A stretch of DNA of 64,000 nucleotides from Ornithodoros turicata (GCF_037126465.1 NC_088201.1:66238879-66302878), one strand, 5' to 3'; shown: positions 1 through 11,335, counted from the first letter of the stretch. Numbers and translations: made by a program. Notes: a model not told the origin generated them from the sequence alone.

Positions 1-1337
1 CAAGCGGGTGCCTTTGGAAAAACTGCCATCTTGTTCTGGTCGCACGTCATATAAAACGTCATTTTGAGGTCATGTGACTTTGTTGACATGTTGTTTTGCC
101 GCTTGCCGACATATCTCCGTCGTCATAAAGCCAAAAGATGAACATATTTTGCCAGCGTAAACTATGCGGTGCTTCTTTCCCAACATGGTAGCCCATTTCT
201 CTTTAGTTTAAGTACATCGCATCGGCTCAGAGGTCGTCATCACATCTTTGGAAGTCGTCAACAGTACGAGGCCTTATGTGCAAAACTGCGCGTTTTACTG
301 CGAGATTATCGGATAAAAATAATTACCGTGATCGAAAGACATCCAAAACGTCGCGCAGAAACAACAACCGCATTGTTTACAGTTTGGCCGCCGATCACGG
401 GCGCCGCCATCTTTAAGGTCACGTGTGCCTTGACGTTTGCTGTGGCGTGAAACCAGGACCTGTCCAGGATGCATTGCGTTCGCCCGGCACGCTTTCGTCT
501 ACGGAGCAATACATTGAGTGCCACCCCTGCGCGTTCAACGCCCAAATTGTTAGGTAATAGTCAATTTCTCAGTCTTTCATTGTATGTATCATCCATGAGT
601 ATTCAGTAAAGTGTCTGTGTGTTTTCGAACTGTCGTATTCATGAATCTATTGAGTTAGGCAGATAGCAAGGGGCATCGTGTCCGTCAACTGACGCTTGTC
701 TCCATTTTCACCTTTTTCGCCCGGTCTATCTTGCCTCACACTCCATCGAGCCGCAGCGGTCACGTCGCGGCAGTCGCCTTTTTGGCCACGGCTTAGTTAA
801 TGGCTCCGTTATTCTAGCCAGTGCTCGGTTCCGCATGGTGAATGTATTAGCGCCCACGAATGAGTTGGCGATGCATATAGAGGCTTTGAGGATTGCTCTT
901 CGTAGTCCCTTTAACTGGCCTATATCGCTTTTTGTAAATTATCGCGTCAGGTGGTCAACTTGCAGGTATAATTCAATAGCCCAGTGTGCGGCAAAAATTT
1001 TGATGAATGTAACCCAGGAGGTTGCGAGCTTTTATCTCATGTCGACTTTTTTTTCTTTTTCTTTTTTTTTTTTTTTTTGTAACCCGTATAACACAACGCT
1101 ATCTACGATCCCAGCCACAGGAAGTACCATAAAAATTAGACGTTTGTGGTTATACGCATTCTACTTCTTTCGTCTGTATTCCCGGTTCGTTCACCAAACT
1201 GAGCTGAGACCTTGTCGTTCTCCTACTTGATGACAATACATTGCGCGTTGTCGCATCGCATCTTCAATAAATAAAGCCAATACACATATTCTTATTACGC
1301 AAAGAAAGTTCGTGCACCAGACGCAGTTTCATAGGTG
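1..1337. other. Anonymous region left of the LTR retrotransposon
   Basis: No supportable gene was found. Open frames are short, start at non-ATG codons or lack recognisable motifs. An interrupted T-rich run lies at about 1048-1078. The last bases before 1338 (GGTG) are repeated after 4899 and look like the target-site duplication of the retrotransposon. Confidence 0.5.
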
Positions 1338-1696
1338 TGTGGCGAATATCACAACGTGTAACAACGTAATGGAGAATGTTGTTGACGATGCCAGTCGAAC
1401 TGTGTTTTTTTGACTGTTCATGTGAGCCACGGGGGCTTGTCAACCAGTTCATGTTATTTATGGGGCGCTGCACCTGCACCCCTCGCTGGAACGTCCCCGA
1501 ATGGGTCAGTGTAACCCGATACCCAAAGCAACGTCTTCCGAGAGGCGCATCTGGTCACTGTTTCTTGTGCCTCTGTCTCTCCCTTCTTTTTGTAAATAAA
1601 ATAGTCGTCTCTTTTCAAAGCTACGAGGTGGTCGTGTGTTTTCTGGTCTCTGCGAAGTTCGGGCGCCCCCCGACGTTTGTGTTCGACGGACTTACA
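1338..1696 (+). repeat. 5' LTR
   Basis: The repeat runs from TGTGGCGAATATC to GGACTTACA and matches 4541-4899 over 359 bp. It contains an AATAAA polyadenylation signal at 1595-1600. The DNA right after it (about 1697-1720, including the string ATCAGAAGTGGGAT) is where a tRNA primer-binding site should lie; I did not assign the tRNA. Confidence 0.9.
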
Positions 1697-1802
1697 TTTT
1701 TATCAGAAGTGGGATAAGGACTGATTGGACTGATGAGCAGGTGAACATTTTCATCAATTTTGACTCATCTGGACTTTAGCCCGTAAGCACCGAAGGTAGA
1801 CA

Positions 1803-4139
1803 ATGCCGAGATCGCAACGAAGACGCCCTCAGGGATCGAAAGCTAACGGCTCCGAAGATAACGTTACGACCAGCGACGAACACCAGCAGCAATCTGGTTT
1901 AAGTGACGAAGACGGCTCGTCAACGATTATCGAAGCTCACGACGGCAACGACGTTCCAGCAAAAACGATGACTGAGCTGGAAAAACTTATCAAGTATATG
2001 CAAGAACGTGACGAAGTTCGTGACAAGATGTTCTACGACTTAATCTCATCGAAGAGGACCGATGATCAAGCCCCTTCTGCACGCATCATGCCGGATATCT
2101 CCAAGGAGGTCCATGTGTTCGACGGCGCCGGTGACGAGAAGCAAGCAGAAGAGTGGCTACAGACATTTAAGCAGCTGTCCATCCAGTGCCAATGGACTGA
2201 GCCTATGAGGCTAACCGTGGTACAGACGAAGTTAAAGGGACCTGCAGCAACGTGGTATCGCAGTAAGTCAAAGGAATGTGATACGTGGGAACATTTTGAG
2301 TACCATTTTAGGAATATGTTTGTGCCTGTTACTAATCCTGTAACTAAGTACGAAGAAATGCGCAACAGAGTTCAAGTTAAGGGCGAATCAGTGCTTGATT
2401 ATTTTATGGATAAGATGCATCTCTGTAAACGCTGTGAGCTAAAGGACGACGAAACGAAGGAAATGATCCTTCTAGGTATTGCCGACAGGTCAGCGTACCA
2501 AATGCTTATGCCTAAACAACACAGCTCATTAGAACAGCTACTGCATGATCTAAAGCGTCACGTCCGATTGGAGAAAGAAAGAAATGACATGTTTGGCAGA
2601 GGAATTCAAAAATCAACGCCCGAAAACAAGAAAAAAGTCGGTATCAGTGCAACTGAAAATTCAATCCAGACTCGTAAAGGAGGAATGTGGGCCCCTGCAA
2701 AGGACTCGCAGGGCAACCAAAAATGTTTCAATTGCAACGAATACGCCAATCACATCGCTAAAGATTGCCCCAAAGAGAAGAGAGTAAAGTTTTGCACGTC
2801 ATGTAACAAGTACGGTCACGGAAAACGAGAGTGCAAGTCGCGAAGTGAGAAAGCGACGAAAGAATCCCTCTGCGTCGGCGACAATGGCCCCAGCAAATAC
2901 GTAAAACAAGCCGTCATCAACGACGAAATATTGGTGACATCATTTATTGATCAAGGTAGTGCCGTAAGCATGATTACAGTTTCCGCAGCAGCCAAATGTG
3001 GACTGAAAATTTTCGATGTCTCTGAGAAGGATGCGCTATATGGACTCGCGCAAAAGAAAACCATGCCAATTGGCAGGACCGCCATTAAGATATGCATCGA
3101 CGACGTCACAGCTGAAGTCCCAGCCTATGTTGTGAACGATAATGTCATTCATTACGATGTACTCGTGGGACGAACGCTGATCGATCTTGGCAACGTTGTC
3201 ATGATTAAAGCGAAGAATTCCATGAAACTAATCGACAGTCGTAAGGACGGCCCCTTTAAGGATTTCACACTGGACGATGGGGAAATCAAATGTACCATGA
3301 GGAACGAAGGCTCTATTGCAGTACCGCTGAACTCCGTGCAGTTAATCAACGTAAAGGCTGAAAACAGCAATAATTCAGGGACTGTTCAGGTTAACCTCCA
3401 CGAGCATGACATCGGAAGCCTACTTGAGCTACGAGATGGAAGGACGCAAATTCCGATCACAAAGAGAAGCCCCGATGAAATAACAATAAAGAAGAACTTC
3501 ACACTCGGTAGAGCTGTGAAAGTGGTCCCAGTTTCCACACACGTTTGCGAGCTCAACGACGTTGACGAGAGTACGGCACAGGGCATAGAACAAGTCCACG
3601 ATGTTTCTCCAGTCCTCACAGTCGAGGATACCGTAAGTGAGCGACGTACCATGGAACTCGAAGTACAATGCGGGCCGACGGTAGCACAAGAACAGAACAG
3701 ACAGCTGATCACATCGCTGACCTCTTCCCGAGATGATTTTGCATTTGACATCCACGAACTCGGAAAAACAAAGATGGCTGGAATGAAAATCGAAGAAATT
3801 GATGGTTCTAAGCCAGTCTACAGCAAACCATATAGAGCAACGCACAACGGAAGAGAGCACATGCGTGCTACTGTCTACATGAATGCCGCAAAGACAGGTA
3901 TACCTAGATGTCGACAAAGGTCTAAGCAAAAACATACAAACGATCCGCCAAGAAACAAGAAGAATGATAAAGCAACAAGAAAAGCAATCTCGACAGTGCA
4001 ACTTGTGAAGATCAAACTCTCCAAGATAAGAAAATGGCGATATCGTCGCAGTGCGAAGACAACCAGTAAGCGGTGGAAAGACAACCAAGGTCCAACCAAA
4101 GTATCGTGGTCTCTTGGTCATCGAAGCAATGTTACCTAA
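1803..4139 (+). pseudogene. Gag-protease polyprotein remnant of the LTR retrotransposon
   Basis: An open frame of 778 codons starts at the ATG at 1803. The N-terminal part is acidic and rich in Gln/Ser, followed by a retrotransposon Gag domain at about residues 100-260. Two CX2CX4HX4C zinc knuckles begin at residues 308 and 331. An aspartic-protease-like segment follows, but the catalytic triplet reads D-Q-G at residues 383-385 where D-T/S-G is expected. A linker then ends with a motif typical of the N-terminal edge of gypsy RT (SKPYRATHNGRE). After about residue 690 the frame runs out of pol context and reads unrelated sequence. The ORF is long enough to make Gag, but it cannot make a complete Pol. 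Confidence 0.85.
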
Positions 4140-4167
4140 CGAAACGTGCCGCATCACTCGTATATGA
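4063..4167 (+). pseudogene. Integrase C-terminal remnant in a second frame
   Basis: In a frame different from the gag frame, this stretch encodes a motif typical of the integrase tail of gypsy elements (VQPKYRGLLVIEAMLPNET) and stops with TGA at 4165-4167. Its position just upstream of the 3' LTR fits. Together with the RT start near 3800-3860 it marks both sides of the deletion that removed the catalytic part of pol. Confidence 0.7.
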
Positions 4168-4540
4168 GCGGACAAAAAGGGAGCCGTTATATAGCTCTAC
4201 GGTGCATGCCGACTCAAGCTATGGAGTTCGCGCTCAAGAAATGACGATGGTGATGACGACATAGACTCGGATTCCGTGTAAACGAAAACGTGTAACATAT
4301 TGCATTTTACCACGTATGTTCAATTGATATTGAAGTGTTTTATTTTTGACGTTTTTGATTTTATGTTTTCAATGCTGTTCAATGTTTCAATGCCCTTCAA
4401 TGATTGATGTACCTATACCTACCATGTATTTAAGAGCATAACTGTTATGTGTTTTAAGTGTTCTTCATTTAGTAATGTATAACTCTACGTTTTTGCTATG
4501 ATGGAAATTTCGAGGACGAAATTTTATAAGGATGGTCGAA

Positions 4541-4899
4541 TGTGGCGAATATCACAACGTGTAACAACGTAATGGAGAATGTTGTTGACGATGCCAGTCG
4601 AACTGTGTTTTTTTGACTGTTCATGTGAGCCACGGGGGCTTGTCAACCAGTTCATGTTATTTATGGGGCGCTGCACCTGCACCCCTCGCTGGAACGTCCC
4701 CGAATGGGTCAGTGTAACCCGATACCCAAAGCAACGTCTTCCGAGAGGCGCATCTGGTCACTGTTTCTTGTGCCTCTGTCTCTCCCTTCTTTTTGTAAAT
4801 AAAATAGTCGTCTCTTTTCAAAGCTACGAGGTGGTCGTGTGTTTTCTGGTCTCTGCGAAGTTCGGGCGCCCCCCGACGTTTGTGTTCGACGGACTTACA
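4541..4899 (+). repeat. 3' LTR
   Basis: Second copy of the 359-bp LTR, from TGTGGCG to CTTACA. It is preceded at about 4506-4540 by the string TTTCGAGGACGAAATTT, common just before the polypurine tract of gypsy elements, and a purine-rich stretch. GGTG follows at 4900-4903. Confidence 0.9.
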
Positions 4900-6269
4900 G
4901 GTGCGACTTCGTTGTACCGTTACTCGAACACTTGGTTAATTGGCTTGGAGAACAAGAGCCATGTCACCGTCAAGCTCTGAACGAGGTGGCGTGCACTCAA
5001 GTTCTCTTCTCATAGTTTAAGTATCAATAAGTACCCTTCTGGTTATCATACACTGGTGCTCAGGCATTTGAGATTTGCATCCTTCCAGGCATCCGAGCAA
5101 ACTGTACGTTCAGTAGCTTCCTCAGATACAACATCGAGACAAGAGATTGGTCTGGTGCTAAATGAAAACTACGAATCAACTAGGTGTATAGGAGATGTTG
5201 TTCCTCTACTTGAGTCCTGATCGGCGATGATGGAATGTCCCGGAGGACCGGATGTGCTGGAGACCTTCTCAACTCGTGGCTTCACTCACGTTGCCGATAG
5301 AACTGAAGCTTCTTCCGGTGGCGCGTGTTCATAGCTTAATGACTTTGTCGTTGTCCACGGACCGCCACATCACTCCCACCTCAGATGCGGAGCGGCGACG
5401 ACGTTCGAGACAACTACGTTTCACGCACTTGACCCCCATGACCTTGCACTCAAGTGTTGCACTCACAGATTGTCAATTGTTGCACTCAAGCCTATTGCTT
5501 GTCAGTGGGCTTGAGTGCAACACTCAACGAGTGTTGCACTCAAAAAGTTTCGTCCAAGCGGGCCCAGATGCGCTACCGAAGGCGCACACAGCACGGCACT
5601 CGTCAAGGCAACACGTCACAACATCGAGTCACAGGAAAAGCGGCGGTCCAGTGGTGTACGAGGAGAGTGCCTGAACATGAAGAAGTGGCGTAGGTAGAAG
5701 TCAATGCCAGGGGCCGCAACCGGCACGGGAGCGAAAGCTCTTAGGATCCCAGGAAGGGCGAGGCTGCGTTAGCCGTGAGAGAAGTGCCGAGACGCTAGCT
5801 GAAGAAATCGCGCTGTGGCGTTGGTTGGCCCAACGTACCGCAACTGGTAGGCGAAGGGGAGACTCTGATGTCGCGGCCGGCAGGAGAGGGGCGCCATATA
5901 TGTTATGGGGCAGATCGGGTCCATGAATTCAACGCTCGCGATGTAGCGAAGTCGCTTGTGTGCCGGTGGATTGTGCTTTGCAACATGACTGTTGACTTGC
6001 AGGAAGCCGTCGAAAATCGTCAAGGTCGAGGAGTGTGGATGGATGACAGGTTTGAAGCGTGTCGAGGCAGGCACAGCTACGGTACCGAGACCGGGCGACG
6101 AGCTCGAACGTGTCGCAGGTGAGTTGTCGTTGATGACTGATCGAGACTCAGTGCCAGATTTAAGGGAGGGGGGCATATGCCCCGGGGACCCCACCAAAAG
6201 GGGGCCCTCACCTTCTTCTCTAAACGATACGGCTTGAGGTTCTCTCCAAATCACATATGCAACAAGAAC
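4900..6269. other. Anonymous region with a hairpin cluster
   Basis: No gene was recognised. Open frames of 140 codons (from 5252, plus) and 183 codons (5769-6320, minus) show no known motif. The GC-rich block 5640-6120 has a different composition from the rest and may be a fragment of an unidentified element. The hairpin cluster at 5440-5545 is listed separately. Confidence 0.4.
5478..5522. repeat. 15-bp inverted repeat (hairpin) of TTGCACTCAAG units
   Basis: TGTTGCACTCAAGCC at 5478-5492 is followed after 15 bases by its exact reverse complement at 5508-5522. Further copies of TTGCACTCA in both directions lie within about 60 bases on either side (around 5443, 5457 and 5532). This is a clustered set of direct and inverted copies of one 10-11 bp word. 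Confidence 0.8.
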
Positions 6270-7545
6270 TGTCGTGCACTTAGAAGATACTACAACAGTT
6301 GAAAGATTCGTAGAGTTCATGCCTGGTCAAGGGGAGGACATGTTCATATTCGAAGCACATGGCATAAACATCAAGGGCTGTCGCGAGCAGTCTTACGACA
6401 GTGCTGCGTTCATGAGTGGAAAGCACAAATGTCTTCGATCATTATGTACGGCAGAAAAATCCTCTGGACACGTACTCTCGGAATCTGGTGTCAATCATCT
6501 GACGAGTACTGCCCCGCTGCTGTTTCCTTTTTCGATTTACTCGAGCAGGAATACGAGTTCTTTGCAGCACCCACGCATAGACACAATGTGGTGAACGACC
6601 TCCCTACAACGGCTTCCGGCGACTGCCCATAAAAGCAGACCGTGCCAGCATCGAAAAGAGTCACTGGTACACGATCAAGCACTGCTGTATTTTCTTGCTG
6701 GGAATCATTGCTAGCGATCGAGATGTAATGGCTGAAGGGCACGTTAAAGCTGGCACTGTCACTGACACATTGTTAACTTGAAACGGGAATGGATGCTGCG
6801 TTTTGGTACGATATATATTTTAGACATAATCGGGGGACAAGAGCAGCAAAAGGTTACAAAGTCAGTAGATGGACTTGAAAGCGCAATTTCCTTATTGAGA
6901 TCGCTGAAAGTCTTGATTGACGCAAAGCGTGAAGCATTCGATCACTACCACACGATTGGGGAAGATGTAACGGGAACACGGGAATTTACTGTAGTAAGAA
7001 AGCGCTATCGATCCACGCCACTAGGCTACGGAATTGCATTGGAAGCATGGTTTAGTTGCCCTTCAGAGGAGTTCCGCATAAAGAACTTCTTGTCAACAAT
7101 AGATCAATTTCTAGCTCTTCTTGATCAACGGTTGACCGCGTATGAAGAAGTGTCGTCCAGGTTTGGTCTCTTCGGAGAAATCGGCATCCTGGGCACCGAA
7201 GACATCAGGGAAAGGGGACTATGTCTGGCAGAAGTCTACAAAGAAGATTTCAATTAACGTTTTCCTGATGACGTGGTGCACTTCAGTCGCTCTGCCAAGA
7301 CATTTTTGCAAGAAGAGGTCGGCAGCCAAGAACAGTTCCTCTTACACGCTGATTGTAGAGAAGAGAGTGAAGGAAGCTTTCCCTAATGTAGAGAATGCTA
7401 TCTTCGTATATATCTCAATAGGATGGCTAGCAAAAGTTCGTATGAGCGCTCATTCTCGAAACCGAAGCTCACGAAAGAACACCCATCGGGCTACCAAGAT
7501 GCACGCCAGATTTAATACCTTGTCACCGTTTTACATAGAAACTGA
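6270..7545 (+). pseudogene. hAT transposase remnant (ZMYM/DUF4371-type), frame-shifted
   Basis: Pieces in at least three frames line up in the order expected for a hAT transposase of the ZMYM-like group. EAHGINIKGCREQSYDSAAF (about 6345-6405) carries the conserved Asp and the region around it. CPAAVSFFDLLEQEYEFF (about 6510-6563) follows. A 159-codon open frame at 6778-7257 contains FLSTIDQFLALLDQRL. The C-terminal dimerisation motif SYERSFSKPKLTKE lies at about 7438-7480. Frameshifts and stops break every junction, so it is dead. The second hAT element is inserted immediately to the right, at 7546-7553. Confidence 0.8.
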
Positions 7546-7953
7546 CATACAGGCAGGGACGTCGGAACTGGGGGTGCAGGGGGGGCGGGGGGGGCAGCCT
7601 GCCCCGCATAGAATTGGCTGGGGGGGGGCAAAGCACCAGTTTTGCCCCACCCCCACCCTACCAATCTCTGCAATCACGTACGCTTTGCAAATTTGCAAAA
7701 TTGTCGACGGCACGGCGACTCACTGAAGAGATCGTTACGCATAACATACTTTTGTGTGCATCAACGAAACAGTAATCAACAAATCCGGCGAAACTATACG
7801 ACAGGCAGATAGCGAATTCCGAACTTGCCCGCAATGCAACCGGTGATGCAAGATGCAAACGCATGCACGTGGTCGCAGATGAAGGCTGCCGTAATGCGAG
7901 ACACGAAGCGCCAGCGAGGGGATTCCTTCCTTACTCACTCGCAGGTTTGGGTT

Positions 7954-8441
7954 CCGGGGGGGGGGGGGGGGGGGGGCAGAGGTGTTCCTTCTGCACAATG
8001 CGGGAATAGAGGCGAGACCAGCTGGCTGCATAATATAGTATCATAATATGCCCCCTTCCGTGCTGTAATTTTAATACAGCTGTAACGGAATCCGGCATTT
8101 TGTCCTCTTTGCGCGGCCGTACTTTCATGTCTAATGACACCCCAGGAGCTGGACCCACGTCGCCAGAGGCAAAGGGATTGGAGAGTTGTCTACACGTGGC
8201 TCCGTTAGCTCGTCGAAGGGGTGCATGCAATACAGGTATTATAATACGTCCGAGTTAGTGGGTGACAAGCACTTAGGGGAGCACAGGTTTAAGATCAACG
8301 TCTCCAGAAAGAATAAGTGCCTGCAGTCGTCTCTGTTGGCTTACCTTTGCCACCTACAACTGTCTGTGTGTGTGTGGGGGGGGGGGGGGGGATATGAACA
8401 TTTATTCAATAAAAAAAACGTGGCCTTTGTAATCTCCTACC
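7954..8441. repeat. Poly-G runs and non-coding body of the hAT element
   Basis: Two uninterrupted G runs are present, 21 bases at 7956-7976 and 16 bases at 8376-8391, the second preceded by a short TG microsatellite. Between them I see no gene. The 5' end of the LINE must lie near the right edge but no target duplication was found to fix it. Confidence 0.6.
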
Positions 8442-8442
8442 T

Positions 8443-8631
8443 GTGCGGCACAGGGATCTCTGGAGTATGAGGAACAGATGTAGCTGCGTCATTTTGGACA
8501 CCCCACCCCTTGTTAAAATCAGATGTCTACAGCTGGACATATGGTTTCACTCCACCTGTGTTGTTTACAAACCTGTGCCTGATGGTGCCTGCGAGCAATT
8601 CAAGTGTTTCTTGAACCCCCGGGTATGTTAA
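8443..8631 (+). pseudogene. LINE ORF1 fragment with PHD-like zinc finger
   Basis: The frame encodes CSC, then IRCLQLDIWFHSTCVVY and FKC, the spacing of a PHD/ORF1 zinc finger of CR1-like LINEs. One expected Cys (in the usual C-x-x-C-D-x-W-F-H motif) is replaced by Leu. The start and the 5' context of ORF1 are lost. Confidence 0.5.
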
Positions 8632-9145
8632 GTACCACCACATGTGCGCGGCGGCGGCGGACAACAAAGGCATTAGAGTCACCCAACACCGAGTAAAACT
8701 CAGGAGAACACCCCTCTTGGTGCACACATGTAACTCGAAGTCGGACGTCGCAGCACCAGCATCCATAAGATTGGGCACCAGCCTCCGCGATTGTCTATCA
8801 ATATCTTTGGTGAGGTGAAGTTAAGCGTGATCATCGATTGGAGTTTTGTCTGCAAGCCACATCAAGAGGACCCCTCATCGAAAACTGCAATCATCTAAGT
8901 AGGTAAGACTTTGATTATATTTTGCCTACTTGCCTGAACCCTAGCCGACTCCTTATTCGATCCTATACCATTGTATGCCTTCCTTTTGGTAAATGTTATT
9001 ATAGTGTTGATATTGCTGTCGTAAGATACCCGGTAGAAATTAGAGTGTTAATTAAATTAACACATCTCTCACTGAGACTCAAGTCGAACGGGCTCACAGA
9101 CTATGTAAATTCTGTATAGGAAAGACAAGACCTATCATTGTCAAA

Positions 9146-9382
9146 TTGTTGTCCTACAAAACAAAGGAAAACATTGTATCCAATGCGCATAAACTTAAAG
9201 GTTCGTCTTATGCCATCAGCGGTGATTACTCACTTACTGTACGCACTGCTCGCAAACACCTTCTTCACTTTGCTAAATCCCAAGGTTGTCGCTTCAAACT
9301 GAATCACGACAAGTTGATCATCAATGACAAACATTATGTATACGACCGTGGTTTAAAACAGGTTGTTGAACGTACACCATAG
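9146..9382 (+). pseudogene. LINE ORF1 C-terminal fragment
   Basis: A 78-codon frame with YKTKENIVSNAHKLKGSSYA followed by a basic stretch and FKLNHDKLIIND. This resembles the end of ORF1 proteins of CR1-like LINEs, where a nucleic-acid-binding C-terminal domain precedes a short gap and the endonuclease ORF. The ORF2 frame opens 73 bases downstream. Confidence 0.6.
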
Positions 9383-9454
9383 CTGATCTGTTCTGTTTCC
9401 CACCACTGTACTACCGCACATGCTTTATCTGTTGTTTTTTGTAACGTCCGCAGT

Positions 9455-10549
9455 TTGATTCCAAAGCGTAATGATTTGTGTAGTTTGTTGCAACCCTGTG
9501 AGTGTGACCTTGTTGCACTTACTGAAACTTGGTTATCGCAAGATATAAGAGACAGTGAGCTGTTACCAGAGTGTCCTTGCTTTACCTTCTATCGCTGTGA
9601 TCGCGTAAACAGACGAGGATGTGGTGTTTTACTCACCGTTAAAAACTGTTTTAAATCATATGCTGTTCATTGCACAATCCCTATCGAAGTAATGTGGGTA
9701 TGTATTGACTGCGTCACGTGTAGATTAGTAGTTGGTGCATGCTATCGACCTCGCTCAAGCAATGCATTCATCCCAGAATTACACAAATCACTACATCATA
9801 TTTTTCACAAATTCACAAATTCAAAGGTTATTCTTCTTGGTGATTTCAACTACCCCTCAATTAATTGGAGCTCCACCTCAGCCTCTGGCAGTGAAGAACG
9901 TTCTTTCATTCATTTCCGTCGTGTGTTTGACCTTCATCAGGTGGTTCATAAACCCACTCGTGTAACTCCCACCTCATCAAACATCCTAGACCTAATCCTC
10001 ACTAACGACCCAGATATAGTAGGTACTGTATTTTCTCCATGCGCCTTGAGTGGCTACAAAGTACTACACTTCACAGTATCTGTCCCCAGCGTGCCCCGTC
10101 GTTCCTCGTGCAAACGCATAGCATTATACGATAAGGGTAACTACGACCAAATAAATTCTGAATTATCCAATTACTTGGCTAACTTTCTCGCTAAATTTGA
10201 AGTACGGACAGTCGAGGAAAACTGGTATTTATACAAATCCAAGATTAATGCACTTATTGAAGCCTATATGCCCTCCATTCTCATCAAGACACATTGTCAT
10301 GCCCCATGGTACAATCATGAAATCAAACTGCTCGCCCGTAAAAAGAAACGTCTGTACAGGCTTGCTAAGCGCTCTAAGTCTGCATCATCACTGTTAAAAT
10401 ATCAAGAGTGCGCCCGGAAATACAAATCATTGGTGACTTCTTCAAAACGCATGTTCTATAGCGAGGGCCTCGTTAACCTCTTGAAGCACAACCCCAAAGC
10501 ATTCTACAAAGTTATAGACCTGTTTCTCTGGGCCAGGTGGCGCGAGTGA
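9455..10549 (+). pseudogene. LINE ORF2 N-terminal part: apurinic-type endonuclease and linker
   Basis: An open frame of 364 codons holds the exonuclease/endonuclease/phosphatase fold of non-LTR retrotransposons. DLVALTETWL carries the catalytic Glu, VVGACYRPRSSN follows, GDFNYPSINW carries the catalytic Asp and Asn, and NILDLILTNDPDIVG follows. The final Ser-Asp-His motif is degraded to SGYKVLHF, which should abolish activity. A basic linker precedes the break: LINE homology stops at about 10518 and the last codons read into foreign DNA. Confidence 0.85.
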
Positions 10550-10676
10550 GCAGCAACGTCAGCGCCCCAAATTATGCAACACGCGGTAGTTTAGCAGACG
10601 ACGCGGCACTTTCAAATACACGGTCTCGAGTTGTTCGCACTTTTGAAGAAGCACCGCTTTTTCTGTGTATTTCTTA

Positions 10677-11087
10677 CGAGGAGTGTTCAAGTCAAACCGG
10701 GACTTTTCATTTTTCGCAAAAGTAAAATGAACTTACAGGCGAGAAATTAGTTTTATTTTTCAACGTAATCTCCAGCTGGCACTAATGCACTTGTCCCAGC
10801 GTTTCACGAGGGCTTGGATGCCAGCAGCGTAGAAATCCTTGCGGGCGCGTAGCAGCCATGATCGGACCGCATTCTTGACCTCGTCGTTGCAAGTGAAGTG
10901 GCGCCCCCCAAGGAACGCCTTTAGCGGCCCGAAGAGATGGAAATCGCTGGGGGCGAGGTCTGGACTGTAAGGGGGATGTGGCAGCAACTCCCAGCCAAGT
11001 TCCTGTAAGGTGCGTGTCGTGAGATGCGCGCTATGCGGGCGTGCATTGCCCTGTAGGAGGGGGACTCCTTTGGTGATGAGGCCCGGC
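10677..11087 (-). pseudogene. Truncated mariner: one TIR and transposase C-terminus
   Basis: A TA is followed by CGAGGAGTGTTCAAGTCAAA, the terminal inverted repeat shared with the mariner at 44865-45805. On the minus strand it encodes the transposase C-terminus with HPPYSPDLAPSDFHLF, which carries the third catalytic Asp. Similarity to the other copy ends at about 11087, where the 129-bp inverted arm begins, so the N-terminal half and the second TIR are missing. Confidence 0.85.
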
Positions 11088-11089
11088 CG

Positions 11090-11218
11090 TGCGTCATCTG
11101 AAGGGACAAACTAGCCACTCTCTCTCACTCATCCTCCTTTCACTCTTACATTTTTGCTCACTCATACACACATTCATACGACGGGATTGACGCAGGCGGC
11201 AACTGTTGAACATGAAAG
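11090..11218 (+). repeat. 129-bp inverted repeat, left arm
   Basis: This arm is the near-exact reverse complement of 11410-11538. It contains the phrases CTCATACACACATTCATACG and GACGCAGGCGGCAACTG. The two arms enclose a 191-base spacer that holds the first SINE copy. Confidence 0.85.
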
Positions 11219-11221
11219 AGC

Positions 11222-11335
11222 TGAGAAGGCGTGTTAGCTTAACTCAATTGGTAGAGCCCTGGACCGGCAATCCAGAAGATGTGGGTTCGAGTCCTACAGC
11301 CTGCTAACCTTTTCAGTGACTTTCATCTTTCATCG
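11222..11335 (+). repeat. tRNA-derived SINE, copy 1
   Basis: The head can fold like a tRNA. The A box TTAACTCAATTGG and B box GGTTCGAGTCC are internal RNA polymerase III promoter elements, and the anticodon-like stem CTGGA/TCCAG encloses a 7-base loop (CCGGCAA). A short unrelated tail (TTTTCAGTGACTTTCATC) follows. Copy 2 lies 329 bases to the right. A tRNA-derived SINE called Ruka is known in ticks; whether this is that family must be checked by alignment. Confidence 0.75.

Larger units (their letters stand above)
1338..4899 (+). mobile_element. LTR retrotransposon, Ty3/gypsy-like, internally deleted
   Basis: Two direct LTRs of 359 bp (1338-1696 and 4541-4899) flank 2.84 kb of internal DNA. 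The LTRs start TGT and end ACA, and GGTG precedes the left LTR and follows the right one, giving a 4-bp target duplication (5 bp if the shared A is counted). The internal part encodes Gag, two CCHC zinc knuckles and a protease-like region. It then jumps from the very start of reverse transcriptase to the last part of integrase, so most of RT, RNase H and the integrase core are missing. As read here the LTRs match base for base, which suggests a recent insertion. A full-length relative would have to supply RT and integrase. The clade is inferred from the Gag and integrase-tail style. Confidence 0.9.

Noticed and set aside
1376..1717. 113-codon open frame, repeated at 4579-4980
   Set aside because: It lies inside the LTRs and is open in both because the LTRs match. 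It shows no protein motif, and LTRs of this type do not encode proteins.
3429..4175. 248-codon minus-strand frame
   Set aside because: It is a shadow of the gag-protease ORF on the other strand, with Cys- and Phe-rich nonsense composition.
5769..6320. Gene on the minus strand, 183 codons
   Set aside because: No recognisable motif, no splice context, and overlapping plus-strand frames of similar quality. It spans the boundary to the hAT remnant.
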